A stretch of DNA of 64,000 nt. Origin: Vombatus ursinus (lineage: Eukaryota > Chordata > Mammalia > Diprotodontia > Vombatidae). The notes beneath the pieces were generated by a model that did no database searches, was not told the origin of the DNA, and saw only the letters and a program-made list of their open reading frames with translations. Position numbers and translations under genes: made by a program. Below are positions 27,063 through 38,104 of the stretch, in pieces. The stretch lies in the NCBI RefSeq assembly GCF_900497805.2, contig NW_020954550.1:31845184-31909183 (forward strand), read 5' to 3'. Each line of letters opens with the position of its first letter. Position 1 is the first letter of the stretch.

Positions 27063-27667
27063 CCTTTTTTCCCCCTTTTTATGCTTTTCTTTCTCCTTTC
27101 TCCTTTCCCCCCCTCACTAGTGTTTTGCTTTTGACCAGCACCTCCTTTGGTCCCACCTCCTTTCTATTATCCCTTTACCCTTACTGCTTCTTCCCTCCCT
27201 TCTATCCCCACTCCCTTTTCTTTCCCCTTTTCCCTCCTTCTGCCTATAGTCCAAGTTAGATTTCTATACCTAACTGATTATGTTATTCCCTTCTTGAGCC
27301 AAATCTGACGAGAGTAAGGTTCAAACAATGCTCATCCCCCTCCCTCCTTTACCTCTGCTCTAATAGGTTTTTATGTCTTTTCCTGTAATGTAATTTACCC
27401 TTGTCTGCCTCCTCCTTTCTCAGTACACTTTCTTAGCTCAGACTAATCCATTTACTTGGATCCATTTAACCCACTTGATTAGATTTTTTTTTATCATTAT
27501 ATCAAAGTCAACTTATATCCATCCCCTTTATGTATACCCCTTTAACATGGTATAATAATAATAATAATACAGTTCTCAGGAGTTGCCAGTGTCATCTTCC
27601 CTTGTAGGGATGTAAACATTTTGCCCTTATTAACAACATATTGTATCTTTCTGTCCCATTTACCTTT
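27063..27667 (-). other. L1 inter-ORF spacer
   Basis: About 600 bp between the ORF1 stop and the ORF2 start, pyrimidine-rich on the plus strand, therefore purine-rich in the L1 sense. It contains a small ATA run (27551-27568). It aligns with the spacer of the other L1 (15729-16280). Confidence 0.7.
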
Positions 27668-28646
27668 TTATGTTTCTCTTGAATCCTGTACTTGAAGATC
27701 AAATTTTTTGTTGAGCTCTGGTCTTTTTATCAGGAAGACCTGGAAGTCCCCTATTTCATTGAACATCCATCTCCTTCCCTGAAAAATCACACTCATTTTC
27801 ACTGGGTAGCTAATCCTTGGCTGCCTTCCAAGCTCCTTTGCCTTACGGAATATCATGTTCCATGCCTTACGGTCTTTTAATGTAGAGGCTGCAAGGTCCT
27901 GTGTAATCCTGACTGTGGTTCCATGATATTTAAATTGTTTCTTTCTGGCTGCTTGCAGTATTTTCTCTTTAATCTGGTAATTTTGGAATTTAGCTATTAT
28001 ATTCCTTGGTGTTTTCAATTTGGGATCTCTTTCAGGCGGGGAGCAGTGGATTCTTTCTATAGTTATTTTATCTTCTGGTTCTAGGACTTCAGGGCAGTTT
28101 TCCTTTATGATTTCCTGAAGGATATTGTCCAGGCTCTTTTTTTCATCAGATTTTCTGGTAGGCCAATAATTTTTACATTGTCTCTCCTGGATCAATTTTC
28201 CAGGTCAGCTATTTTATCCATGAGGTATTTTATGTTTTCATCTATTTTTTCATTTTTTTGTTTCTGTTTGACTGATTCTTGCTCTCTCATAGTCATTAGT
28301 TTCCATTTGTTCAATTCTAATTTTTAACATATTGTTTTTTTCTGTTAGATTTTGTACTTTCTTCTCCAATTGGTCAATTGTATTTTTAAGGGATTTATTT
28401 TCTTCAGTGTACTTTTTTTACAATTGGTCAATTGTACTTTTAAAGGACTCCTCTACCTCTCTCATTTGACTTTTAAAATCCTTCTTGAGTTCTTCTAAGA
28501 AGGCTTTTTGGGCTTCAGACCAGTTCATATTCCCTTCTGATGTTGCAGATGTGGGTTTGATGACAGTGTTGTCCTCTTCAGAATTTCTGTCTTAATCTTC
28601 ACTCTTCTCATAATATGAATCTATCGTACCCTTTCTTTTTACTCAT
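27668..28646 (-). pseudogene. L1 ORF1, broken
   Basis: The start MSKKKG at 28646 is chosen because it parallels the other copy. There follow LEELKKDFKSQMREVEESF and a heptad-rich coiled coil, with 'TIDQL' appearing twice 18 residues apart. Then comes the C-terminal RNA-binding region, ENCPEVLEPEDKITIER, 'PRNIIAKFQNYQIKEKILQA', ITQDLAASTL and QPRISYPVKMS, which matches the order of L1 ORF1p RRM and CTD blocks, ending QDSRET. About 326 codons, close to the family length. The last 175 codons are open; the N-terminal half has stops and frameshifts. Confidence 0.88.
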
Positions 28647-29617
28647 GGTGTTCCTTTATTCTCTGGCCTTTAAAGAGATTAAGCTCTCCTGCTGGGGAGC
28701 AGAAGGCACTGACCGAAGCTTCTTGTGTTGGGAGCCCATGTCTTGGTCACTGGCTTTGTGTGCTGGGGCCGCTTATGTTGGCAATTGGAGGCTGTAGGGT
28801 TCTGGCAGCTTATCTGGTGTTGAGCTGGAATCAGCAAGGTTGGGCCTTTCAGGTAAATCTAGGTTGCCTGCTTTTCCTTTCCTTTAGCTTTGTTTAGCTC
28901 CTTTTAGATAAGTGCTGCCAGGTGTTTATCTGTCTGGGGCCCCTTGCAGTACTGCCTACCTTATTTTTGTTGAGGCACTGGGAGACTTCTTTGCTGTAGA
29001 ATGCCAAGGCACCTGGTGGTTTTCTGACCTGGTTTCCACCAGTTACCCCACCTTCACTGAGGCATTCAGAGGAACAGCTGTTGGCGTTTGCCTGCTCGAC
29101 CACCTGGGCTTCAGGATCTCCTCCTGGTTGGCAGTTGGAGGCTGTAGGATTCTGACAGCTTACCTGGTGTTGGGCTGGAATCAACAAGGCTGGAACTTTC
29201 AGGCAACTCTAGGTTACTTTCTTCAATTCTTTTCAGATGAATGCTGCCGGGTGCTTAACCACCTGGGGCCCTTTGTAGTGCTGCTTCCCTTATTTTTGCT
29301 GAGGCACTGGGAGACCCGTTTGCTGTAGAATGCCGAGGCACCAGAATCTCCTCCTGGTGTGCTAAAGTGGGTCTTTCCACTAGCTGGCTGGGCGACTCCT
29401 GTTTTGTACTGCTCCCCTTCCCCCGGGGTAAGAGGGGCCTTTCCTGTTAATCCTTCTAGCTACCTGGGCTACGGCACTGCTGCACCCCCTCTTTCTTCTG
29501 CTTCAGCTGTTCCAGGGTTTTTTCTGGGGTGATATTTTCTGCTTTTTCAGAGGTTGATAGGGGAGGGTTAGAGAGACTATGTTTTTATGCCCCCATCTTG
29601 GCTCCTGGAAGTGGAAG
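28647..29617 (-). promoter_or_regulatory. L1 5' UTR / promoter region with tandem monomers
   Basis: GC-richer than its surroundings. Two tandem copies of a unit of about 350 bp start at 28777 and 29127; the second lacks its last third. Both contain 'ggcactgggaga' and 'tttgctgtagaatgcc'. In L1s the 5' UTR holds the internal Pol II promoter, and in rodents this is built from monomers. The 5' tip carries ccaagatgg. Promoter activity is inferred from position. Confidence 0.7.
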
Positions 29618-29940
29618 TAACATTTATTTTTTATAAAAATTTAAATTCCAAATTTTCTCCCTCCCTTCTTTCCTTCCCCCCTCCTTAAATTGGTAAGCAA
29701 ATTGATCTAGGTTATACATGTGTAATCATGTAAAACATATTTCCATATTAGTCATGTTGTTAAAAAAGAAACAGTTTGCAAAAAATTACAGTTTGCAAAA
29801 GAAAAAAAAACACAAAAAATAAAGTGAAAATAGTATGCTTTGATCTGCATTCAGACCTCATCAGCTCTTTATCTCTGTGTGGAGACCATTTTTCATCATG
29901 AGTCTTTTAGAATTTTCTTAGATCATTGTATTGCTGAGAA
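29618..29940 (-). mobile_element. Outer L1 fragment (5'-truncated), main part
   Basis: Inverted L1 3' UTR and ORF2 tail of a different L1 subfamily: 'tagtatgctttgatctgcat', 'catcatgagtcttttagaat'. It continues the piece at 22831-22891. It ends exactly at the second copy of the L2 target duplication (29941). It is the second level of the nest. Confidence 0.85.
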
Positions 29941-30612
29941 GAAGAGCTCTCATTTCTAACCACAGAAGCTTATATTTGATCCTAGAGGTAATAGGGAGCC
30001 ATTTGGAGTTTATTGGGCAGGGACATAACATGATCATACCTATACTTTGGGGAAACCACTTTGCAGCTGTGTGGAGGGTGGACTGGAGTGGGGAGATATT
30101 TGAAGGAGGAAGACTGACTAGGAGGCTAGTGCAGTAACCCAGGTGAGATGTGAGGTGATGAGGACCTGAACTAGAGTGGTAGCTGTGTGAATGGAGAGAG
30201 GCGGACATGAATGAGAGACATTGGCAAGAAATTGTAACTTGTTGGATATGTGGGGAGAGGGGAGGGTGAGAAGTCAAAGGTGACACCAAAGTTGTGAACC
30301 TGGGTAATAGTAATGGAGAAGTTCAGAAGGAAGGTGAGGTTTTTTTGGGGGGGGGAGTGAGATAATGACTTCTGCTTTAGACGTGTTGAGTTTGAGATTA
30401 CTATATGACATCCACTTAGAAATATCTAATAGACAATAGTGATGTTGGGCAGGGGCTCTGGAGAGAGGCTAAGATGGACTAAATATCAGGGAGTCATATG
30501 TATAGAGATGATAATTGAAGTATTGAGAGTAAATGAGATTATCACAAGCAGAAAAAATGTAGAGAGAAAAGAGAAGAGGGCACAGGACAGAGCCTTGGGG
30601 TGCACCCACAAG
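29941..30612 (-). mobile_element. L2-type LINE, right part
   Basis: Continues the L2 copy at 22311-22830. The minus strand reads as the C-terminal part of a CR1-clade reverse transcriptase and following region ('INSKWLPITSRIKYKLL'). Plus-strand hallmarks are 'ggtaatagggagccatttgg' and 'aggacagagccttggggt'. This copy is uninterrupted at the point where two other L2 copies here carry a solo LTR. Confidence 0.82.
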
Positions 30613-30840
30613 TAGAGCCTCAGAGTTAGAGCACTGAGTCTGGAGTCAAGAAGACCTGAAGTCAAATCTGGTCTCAGACACCTACTAGCTGTGTGATCCT
30701 GGTCAAGTCACTTAACCTCTGTTTGCCTTGATCCACTGGAGAAGTAAATGGCAAACCATTCCAGTATCTTTGCCAAGAAAACCTCATGGATAGTATGATC
30801 CATGAGGTCACAAAGAGTTGGACACAACTGAACAACAAAA
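30613..30840 (+). mobile_element. Mar-1-type CORE-SINE
   Basis: Head partly lost. The body has 'tcagacacctactagctgtg' and 'ggcaaaccattccagtatct', and the BovB/RTE-like tail 'cacaaagagttggacacaac' ends in aacaacaaaa. It inserted between L2 pieces. Confidence 0.85.
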
Positions 30841-31072
30841 GCGGCTCAGAGAAGCTGCTAATGGTATTTGAGCAGAGGAGTGACATGTCAGGTCTGTACA
30901 TTAGAAAGAGGAATTTGACAGCTGGATGAGGATACACTATAGAGAGGAAAAACTGGAGAAAGATTTTCTATTTAGGAAAAAGTTCAGGTGAAATGGATGA
31001 CAGCTTGAACAAGACGGATGGTAGGGGACCAAAGGGAGAGATATTGTAAGGGCATACTTGACAGGACGTATG
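30841..31072 (-). mobile_element. L2-type LINE fragment before solo LTR
   Basis: 'gagcagaggagtgacatgtc' and 'agagatattgtaagggcata' are standard L2 antisense blocks. The element continues after the LTR at about 31551-31620 ('gagggtgagtgagaaag'). Confidence 0.7.
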
Positions 31073-31550
31073 TGATTGGACCACTATCTACCAGGGTCCC
31101 TACTCCCCCACAGCATGGATTAGGCTCATTTTATTTTTTTGTTTTCTCTGGAAGGCAAAAAGTTTCTTTGGCTTTTGGTAGGCTCAGAAGGCTGAGGCTT
31201 TAGTTGTGCCTTCCTTTGCCCAGCTTCTTGATATTTTCTGGTCATTTTGGTGTGGTCATTTTGCTATTCACGCACAGTCAGGACCCTTCAGACTTACTGC
31301 GTATCCCAAGACTTTGTAAGTTGCCACGCTCAGGCCTGATGACTAGATACATATTTCTTTGTGATGATGGAGTTAATAATTACTAAGCTAAGTTCTGGCA
31401 TATTCTGGAATATCCTTGTTGAATTTTCTTTCTATACTATGGCTAATTAAATCTCTTTTTATTGACTGTAGAATGACCTATGAATATCTCATTTTGTTCC
31501 AACCCTAATTAATTGGGTAGTAGCTTGAGTCAAACCTGCCCATAAAAACA
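31073..31550 (+). mobile_element. Solo LTR of an endogenous retrovirus-like element
   Basis: It begins with TG and ends with CA within a few bases of the stated limits. It has a poly(A)-signal-like attaaa in its 3' third and a block shared with the LTR at 48410, including 'cactatctaccagggt' and 'tagcttgagtca'. The two copies are of the same family and roughly 70% alike by eye, so they are old. No internal retroviral region is present. A class I (ERV1-like) origin is a guess. Confidence 0.65.
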
Positions 31551-31617
31551 TAAAAAGTAATTGGTTTTAGAGGGTGAGTGAGAAAGAAAAGTGATAGATG
31601 ATTCTAATGTTACAAGC

Positions 31618-31740
31618 CTACATAGGTGTTGTCTCTTACAACTAGACCTTAAGTTTCTTGAGAACAAGGACTTTTTCCCTCTTATCTTTGTATCTTCAGA
31701 TCTGGCACATGATAGGCCAACATTGTGAGTTGATTGATTG
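31618..31740 (+). mobile_element. L3/L2 3' end
   Basis: 'cttaagtttcttgagaacaa' through 'tctggcacatgataggccaa' to a ttgattgattg end, the usual CR1-clade 3' terminus. Confidence 0.7.
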
Positions 31741-31885
31741 AAGGGTGAGTAGGATCTCAGTGAGAGTAGGTTCTATAACATAAGAATATAGAAAGCCAAA
31801 CTCCAAGTAAGGGATGAGAAACTGGAAGCAGGGAATATAGATTAATCTTTTAAGAATTTTCACAATGAACAGAGAGGAGAAACGC

Positions 31886-32208
31886 AGGGTGACCACTTGA
31901 GGTGCTGGCAGAGTGAAGAGAGAGTAGTTTGTTTGTTTAGCATAGCAAAAACATGAGCATGTTTATAGATAGCAATGACAGGATCTAATAGATAGGAGAA
32001 CTTAAAGATGAGTGAGAAAGGGTAAATGATCAATGGAGCAGCACCTTGAAGGAGATGGTCATTTTGGAGCTAGAATACTGACCAACCCTTACTCATAAAT
32101 TATGTGTCCACACATAGTTATTTTGTACATAATTCAGTTATTGGTTCAACTATAACACACATGGTTTGAATACCTCTTACGTACTCCAGATAGCAACAGA
32201 AATGAAGT
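31886..32208. repeat. Unclassified repeat, copy 1
   Basis: Shares an ordered set of blocks with 33380-33670: 'tgaggtgctg', 'tttgtttgtttagca', 'gagcttaaagacg'-like, 'ggagctgggatattga'-like and 'cataaattat'. It begins near TG and ends near CA, so it may be a solo LTR, but I see no clear poly(A) signal. Confidence 0.5.
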
Positions 32209-32211
32209 CAG

Positions 32212-32475
32212 AAGCAGATTTAGGTGTAAGATGATGAGTTTGAATTTAGATATAACGAGTCTGATGTCTGGTGCAACCGAAGATATTGTTCAAGAAGTTG
32301 GAGATTGTGTTTTTGGAGCTCAGTGAAGAAATTGGCGTCGTTTCTATAAATCTGGGAGTTAGTTGTACAGAAAGGATAATTTAACTTGTAGGAGAGGATG
32401 AAGCACCTGAGGGAGAGCAAATTCAAAGAGAAGATAGCTTATGACAGAGCATTGGAATACTTAGAGGGGCAGAAG
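32212..32475 (-). mobile_element. L2-type reverse transcriptase fragment
   Basis: 'gatgagtttgaatttagata', 'tttctataaatctgggagtt' and the order that follows correspond to the inverted RT palm region of L2-like LINEs. Heavily decayed. Confidence 0.6.
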
Positions 32476-32479
32476 AGTG

Positions 32480-33310
32480 GTAAGCCCTCTACTCAACAAT
32501 GACCATTCTCACACCTGGTCATACCCTTAATATCCCAATGATTCTGAACTCCTATATCTCATTATTTAAAGTGTATTCCTCATCCCACCACCACTCAATT
32601 CCTCATTCCCATCCCCCTTAACTCTCTTACACCAAAGTTTCAATCCTGACTCTACCCAGCCCTTCCATGGTGCCCTCTGGAATGCCTGTTCCATAGGCAA
32701 CAAATTTCCTTTCATCTTAAATCCTTTCCTCTGTCATTCCTTCCATCTACTAGCTATTACTGAAACGTGGTCCTTGCTAATGACCCAGCCTCCCTGGTCA
32801 CCTTGGTGGGTGCTGGCTGTGCTTTCACTCGTTCTCTTCAGCTCACTGGTCAAGGCAGGGAGTTGGAATACCCTTATTTCTCATTGCCACATCCAGGGTC
32901 TCCCTCTGTTTCCATCACTCAATGACTCCTCTTCACTTGAGGTTTTTGCTATTCATATCTACCAACCAGTCAAAGTCCTGGTAGTTGTCTACAGACCCCC
33001 AGACCACTCCCCTTCCTTCCTCAATGATTTTGGTACCTGGCTCACAATTTTTCTCTCCTCTCACCCTCATACTAGAGGACTTCAACATCTTCCTCAAATA
33101 CCCTAACCACTTAGTTCCTCAGCCTACTCACCTCCCATGAGCTACTCCTCCAGCCCACTTCAGCCACACACAAAGATAGTCATGCCCTTGATCTTGTAAT
33201 CACTTACAAATGTAGCACTTTTATGTTCAAGAATTACAAAATCCCCTTATCCAATTATAACCTATTGGCTTTTCATTTTCCCTGTGCCTTTCCTTATAAA
33301 ACCCCATTCT
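32480..33310 (+). mobile_element. L2-type ORF2 endonuclease domain remnant
   Basis: In shifting plus-strand frames it reads as an apurinic-type endonuclease of a CR1-clade LINE: a 'LAITE-TW'-like block at about 32752-32775, 'IYQPVKVLVVVYRPPDHSPS' (about 32955-33018), 'DFNI'-like remains near 33075, then 'LLLQPTSATHKDSHALDLVI' (about 33135-33203). Stops and frame changes are common, so it is old. Confidence 0.75.
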
Positions 33311-33379
33311 TCATCCATGACTCCAAAAAGACTTTTTGATATAAATCTTATTAATATCAAATGATACTCCATGACTCCA

Positions 33380-33670
33380 AAAGACCATCTGAGGTGCTGA
33401 CAGGGTGAAAAGAAGGTTGTTTGTTTATTTGTTTAGCATTTTTCTAAAAAATGAGCATTTTTATAGTCAGCAAGGATATGTAATAAGGAGAGCTTAAAGA
33501 CGTATGCAAGAGAGTAAATAATCAGCAAAACAATATCCGGGAGGATACGGTCAACTTGGAGCTGGGATATTGAACAGTCTTGAGTCATAAATTATATTTC
33601 CTTAATTGGTCCTATAGCATATATCGTTTAAATGTCTATTATATACTTACATTGTATATTGTGTGATCTG
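33380..33670. repeat. Unclassified repeat, copy 2
   Basis: Direct-orientation partner of 31886-32208, about 1.5 kb away. A short duplication 'ccatgactccaaaa' at about 33317 and 33370 lies just before it. Confidence 0.5.
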
Positions 33671-33689
33671 CTAAGTGTTGCCCAAATAC

Positions 33690-34045
33690 AATACTCTATC
33701 TCTTACTTATGTAGCTGCTTCAGTGGTCCCTCACTCCTGGAAGGTACTTCCTCCTCACCTTCAGCTCTTGGATTCTCTAGGTTCTTTCAAAGTAAAGCTC
33801 AAGTGTTGTTTTCTACACAAGGACTTTACTAATTCTCCTAGTTATTAGCACTCTCCCTCTTGACATTACCTTATACTTATTTTGCATTTTTTTTTGCTTG
33901 TGTCTATGTGATATTTCTCACACTCACTCACCCCAGTAAAATGTAAAATCTTTGAGAACAGGGACTATTTCATTTTGTCTTTATATCTCCAGTATCTAGT
34001 ATAATGCCTAACACATAGTAGGTAAGTTAGTAAATATTTTATAAG
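33690..34045 (+). mobile_element. L2 3' region
   Basis: 'gtggtccctcactcctggaa' is followed by the terminal block 'tttgagaacagggactattt' and 'acacatagtaggtaagttag'. A second tail of the same kind, decayed, lies at about 34100-34205. Confidence 0.72.
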
Positions 34046-34205
34046 AGAGTAGTGAATGTGTGTATCATATTTCTTCCCCCCACCCACACACACATACACT
34101 TTGTAAGCTACATTGAAGTAAGAACTAATTCTATTTATCTTTACATCTCTTCCAGGACCATCACAAAGCTTTGCACATAGGAACATCCTAATAAATGTCT
34201 GTAGA

Positions 34206-34850
34206 AATGAATAGACAGGAATCATCAGAAAAAATTTCACCTTCAGTTATCTAGAAAATTTACTTACAAGGAACAACTTATTCCCATACAGTACAAGATA
34301 AATGGGTTTTTTTAAAATATCTATAAATATGTCATTTCCATCCATTATAGAAATATTATGCCAAGAAGATTAGTTTGAGTTCATTGTGCATTTGACCAGG
34401 GAAGTCAATAGAAATAAAAAGGGGACCATCACTTATATGGATTTTGTAAAAGCATAGAATAAAAAGTAACAGATTGATTTGTAAATCTAGCGTGACAATA
34501 TCCACTAAAATGAAGTTAAGACTTCCTAGGAAATAGTTTCCTGACATTGAAAAAGCAAACTGTTTGATGTAGGGAAATAGGAAGCTCATACTGGTAATAA
34601 GTGCTCTTATTTATTTTACTTCACTGATCTTGCAAAAACTATGAATCTCAGGAAATTGATGAAAGTACTGATAGCCAAACTCTGGGGTGTGGACACAAGT
34701 GTCCAGTGACAGAACAAATACATTTAAAACTGCTTAGCTAGATAAGGTCTGATGTGAATTTCAGTACAGTTAAAAACAACAATTTTTATTGTATTTGTTA
34801 ATGATGTTAGTCCACATTTGTGTTTTATGATTACAAATTACTTTCTATGC
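34206..34850. other. Unassigned stretch
   Basis: AT-rich sequence without a recognisable gene or repeat. Confidence 0.35.
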
Positions 34851-35090
34851 TGTCCCAGTCCATTTTCCTGGGCTTGGCAATGTAGAATTTTCACCAATTA
34901 GGAAGACTAACCAAAGATAGAAAAAAAGATGAGGCTTTATTACAGGTAATCCATACAAAAAATAATTTGAGAAACCTAGGAGAATTGAAGAAGGTGGTAG
35001 AAGAAAGGGTCAGGCAAAGGATCTCTGTAGATCATAATCCCTCCTGAGGCAATGATTCAATTATCTCATAATCATCTGAGGAGACAGGAT
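34851..35090 (-). mobile_element. Possible old LTR fragment
   Basis: It starts tgtcccag. The minus strand has an aataaagcctcatc poly(A)-like block followed by U5-like sequence to the end at 34851. No partner copy or clear target duplication is seen. Confidence 0.3.
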
Positions 35091-35091
35091 G

Positions 35092-35520
35092 CAAGATGAT
35101 GATGATGATGATGAAGATCACAGCAATCATTGATATCGCACTTTAAGATTTGAAAAGTACTTTACATATAAGCAGTTAGCAACAAGCCTTGGGCAAGATT
35201 GTCTTCAGGCTGCAAGAGGAGGAATAGGATCAATAATCCTGTCAGAGGTGACCCCATGGACCTTGCATACAGGTAATACCAATCCAGGAAGTTAGAAGTT
35301 TCCAGTATGGAAGGTCAGATATGGAAAGTTTCATAAAAGGGCTTGAAAAGAGTGAGTGGGTCTGTCTAGAGCAGAGCAGTTTGTTGCACTAAATGTTAGG
35401 TCTAGAAAGTCAAGGAGAACACCTCTTTGGTTTTCTGCACTACCAGATAAATGTTATCTCATTTGATCTTTATAATAAACCTATGGGTCCACTATCCCCA
35501 ATGACACCATATGTTTATGG
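35092..35520. mobile_element. MIR/THER-like SINE remnants around an unknown segment
   Basis: 'actttaagatttgaaaagta' (about 35140) and 'atgttatctcatttgatctt' (about 35448) normally lie close together in MIR/THER SINEs. Here about 270 bases of unknown sequence separate them. A (GAT)n run sits at 35097-35114. Confidence 0.45.
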
Positions 35521-35639
35521 TAGAATATGTTCCAGATTTATGGTGGAACTGTTTTGTAGTTACTTTGCTGACTGTGTACATCAGTGAATATGTTTACTTC
35601 AAGCTAAATTTGAGCAAATTTATAACCTTCAAACAAATA

Positions 35640-37825
35640 GAAAAAAAACACAGAAAATATGAAAATTAAAGAAGATATACATAGACCTGAATAAAAAAAA
35701 AACTATGGAGATGACAAAAATAAGACTTGCTAATTTTTGGGAAACAGATAAGCCATTACCTAGATTTTTTTTAAGGCAAAATAAAAAACAAATTATTAAA
35801 ATAAAAATAAGAAAAGGACTTTCATTAGAAAGTGAATAAGAAGTTATGAGAATTGACAGAAATAATCCTATTCAGTTATGTGACAACAAAAGTGAAAACT
35901 TTAAAAGAATGGATGTCTATTAAAAAGAATGGATGAATATTTACTTAAATAAAAAATATCCATATTTAACAGAACAGGAAATAAAGACTCTAAATAGTCC
36001 CTGAGAAGTTGAACAAGCTATAAATGACCTCTGAAAGGAAATTTTTAAAAAACAAATAATTTAGTTGTCTTTTACAAATGAAATCTATCAAATATTTAAA
36101 GATAATGCTATATGATTTAAAGATAATGCCTTTATGCTATAAAAATTATTCACAAATTTAAAAAAAGAGACATCTTATCAAATTCCTTTGATGAGAAAAG
36201 CATGATCCTGATAACAAAATCAGGAAGACACAAAGAGAAAGAAAAACATAGACCAACATATGACTAATGAATTAATGCAAAAAATTGAGTTTAGCTAAAT
36301 ACTGTCAGGTTATAGCGGTATATTTGAAAAAAATATTATTCAATGTGACTAGCCTTTCATAATACCAGGAATATAGTGATAGTTCAACATAAAAAACCAT
36401 AAACACAATAGAGCATGTTAATAACAACAATAAGGAAAATTACTTAATGATATCAATATATATAGATGAAGCCTTCAATGGAATTTAGAACTCATTTATT
36501 TTAAAGATACTAAAAGGCATAGAAATAAAAGGTCCTTTCTTTAATACCATCAAAAGTATTTATAACCAAGGTAAAGCATTTTTTGTTTCAGAGAAACATT
36601 AGAAGCTTTTCCAATAAGCTCAAGGGTAAAGCAAAGATTCCATTGTCTTCACTGTTGTTTGGAATAGTGTCAGAAATGCTAGCCATAGCTATTAAAAAAA
36701 AAGAAAAAGTAATTGCAATAATAAGCATTGGCAAAGAGGATGTAGGATTACCTATATTTGTAGACTATGTGATGGTTTACTTAAAGAATTCCAGAGATCC
36801 AATTATAAAAATTAATCAAAACAATAACTACAATGAAGTAGGAGGATACAAAAGGATTACATAAATATATCTTCCTTACCATATATTACTAACAAAACCC
36901 AGCAGGAAGAGATAAAAATAGAAATTCTATTCACAATAACTACAAAATTAATAAATTATCTGGTAGTTAACCTATCAAAACATTGCTGTTCAGTTGTTTT
37001 TGAGTCACATCTGACTGTGACTCCATTTGGGGCTTTCTTGTTAGGGAAACTGGAGTGGTTTGCCATTTCCTTCTCTAGCTCATTTTGCAAATGAGGAAAC
37101 TGAGGCAAATAGGGTTAAATGACTTGCATGGGGTCACACATGTAGTAAGTGTTTGAGGCCAGATTTTAACTCAGGAAGATGAGTTTTCCTGACTCCAGGC
37201 CTGTCACTATTTTTGCCACCTAGCTGCCCTTACTAAGCAAAGGATGGCTTTAATAATTGGTAGCATATCAGTATTCATAGCTAGGTTATGCTAAGATAAT
37301 AAAATGATATTACCTAAATAAATTTTAAAAATTGATGCTATACCAATGAAATTGTCAAGGAGCTTCTTTATAGAACTAAAAAAAATTTAAAAATTAATTT
37401 GGAGGAGTAAAAGGTCAAGAATTTCAAGGGAAATAATGTGGTTTTTTTTAAAGTACAAATGATAGCAGCTTAGTATTCTAATATTTCAAACTGTGATATA
37501 AAGTAGCTATAATCAAAAGGATTTGCTTTTGGCCAAAATATTTTAGAAAATAGGTCAGTGGAATATATAAGATTAGGAAGACTGGAGGATAGGGTGGGGG
37601 GTGGGAAAGAAACTTCTATTTTAAAAGAATTTCTTGGAAAACCAAAAGTAGTTTGGAAAAAATTAGATTTAGACAAATATCTTACACCATATTAAAAATA
37701 AGCTCCAAATGGCTAAGAGAAAACCTGAAAGGTTTTCAAAATAATGACACCTAAAGAAGAATGGAAAGTTGATACCTTTCCTATATTTGATTTAATGGAA
37801 AATTAATAACCTAACAAGGTATAGT
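35640..37825 (+). mobile_element. Old L1 ORF2 remnant
   Basis: Plus strand with strongly decayed L1 ORF2, A-rich as usual for L1 sense strands. Recognisable parts are 'KRKGLSLESE' (about 35812), 'EVEQAINDL' (about 36008) and the RT block 'LPIFVDYVMVYLKNS' (about 36748-36792), in which the FADD catalytic block has become FVDY. A Mar-1 SINE interrupts it at 36984-37231. Much older than the 14-20 and 23-29 kb L1s. Confidence 0.8.
36984..37231 (-). mobile_element. Mar-1-type CORE-SINE inside old L1
   Basis: Inverted tail 'gctgttcagttgtttttgag', the body 'ggagtggtttgccatttcct' and 'gatgagttttcctgactcca', and the inverted head ending 'gccacctagctgccctt'. Confidence 0.87.
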
Positions 37826-37839
37826 GGATGTTGTAATTA

Positions 37840-37978
37840 TAATCATCCATTAGAATTTAAGCTCCTCGAGGCCAGGGGCTTCTTTCTTTTTGCTTCTATT
37901 TTGATTCCTAGTGTTTAGCCTGGCACATCATAAGTGCTTGATAAATGTTTATTGACTTGGTGAATTGACTTATAAAAG
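37840..37978 (+). mobile_element. L3/L2 3' end
   Basis: 'taagctcctcgaggccaggg' through 'cataagtgcttgataaatgt' to a ttgacttggtgaattgac end. Confidence 0.8.
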
Positions 37979-38104
37979 TAAAATAGTTTTCATTATATAA
38001 TTTTGATTATGTGAGCTTTTTTTCCTTTAACATGAGCAACATTATTTAGGGTAACAAAAAGGACTTTATATCAAATATTTCTGATAAAGGCTTGTTATCT
38101 TAAA

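Noticed and set aside
28912-29328. 138-codon plus-strand frame
   Set aside because: It lies antisense in the monomeric L1 5' UTR, and its length comes from the repeated GC-rich unit.
32774-33106. 110-codon frame resembling a signal-peptide protein
   Set aside because: It is part of an L2-type endonuclease remnant. YQPVKVLVVVYRPP is a LINE motif.
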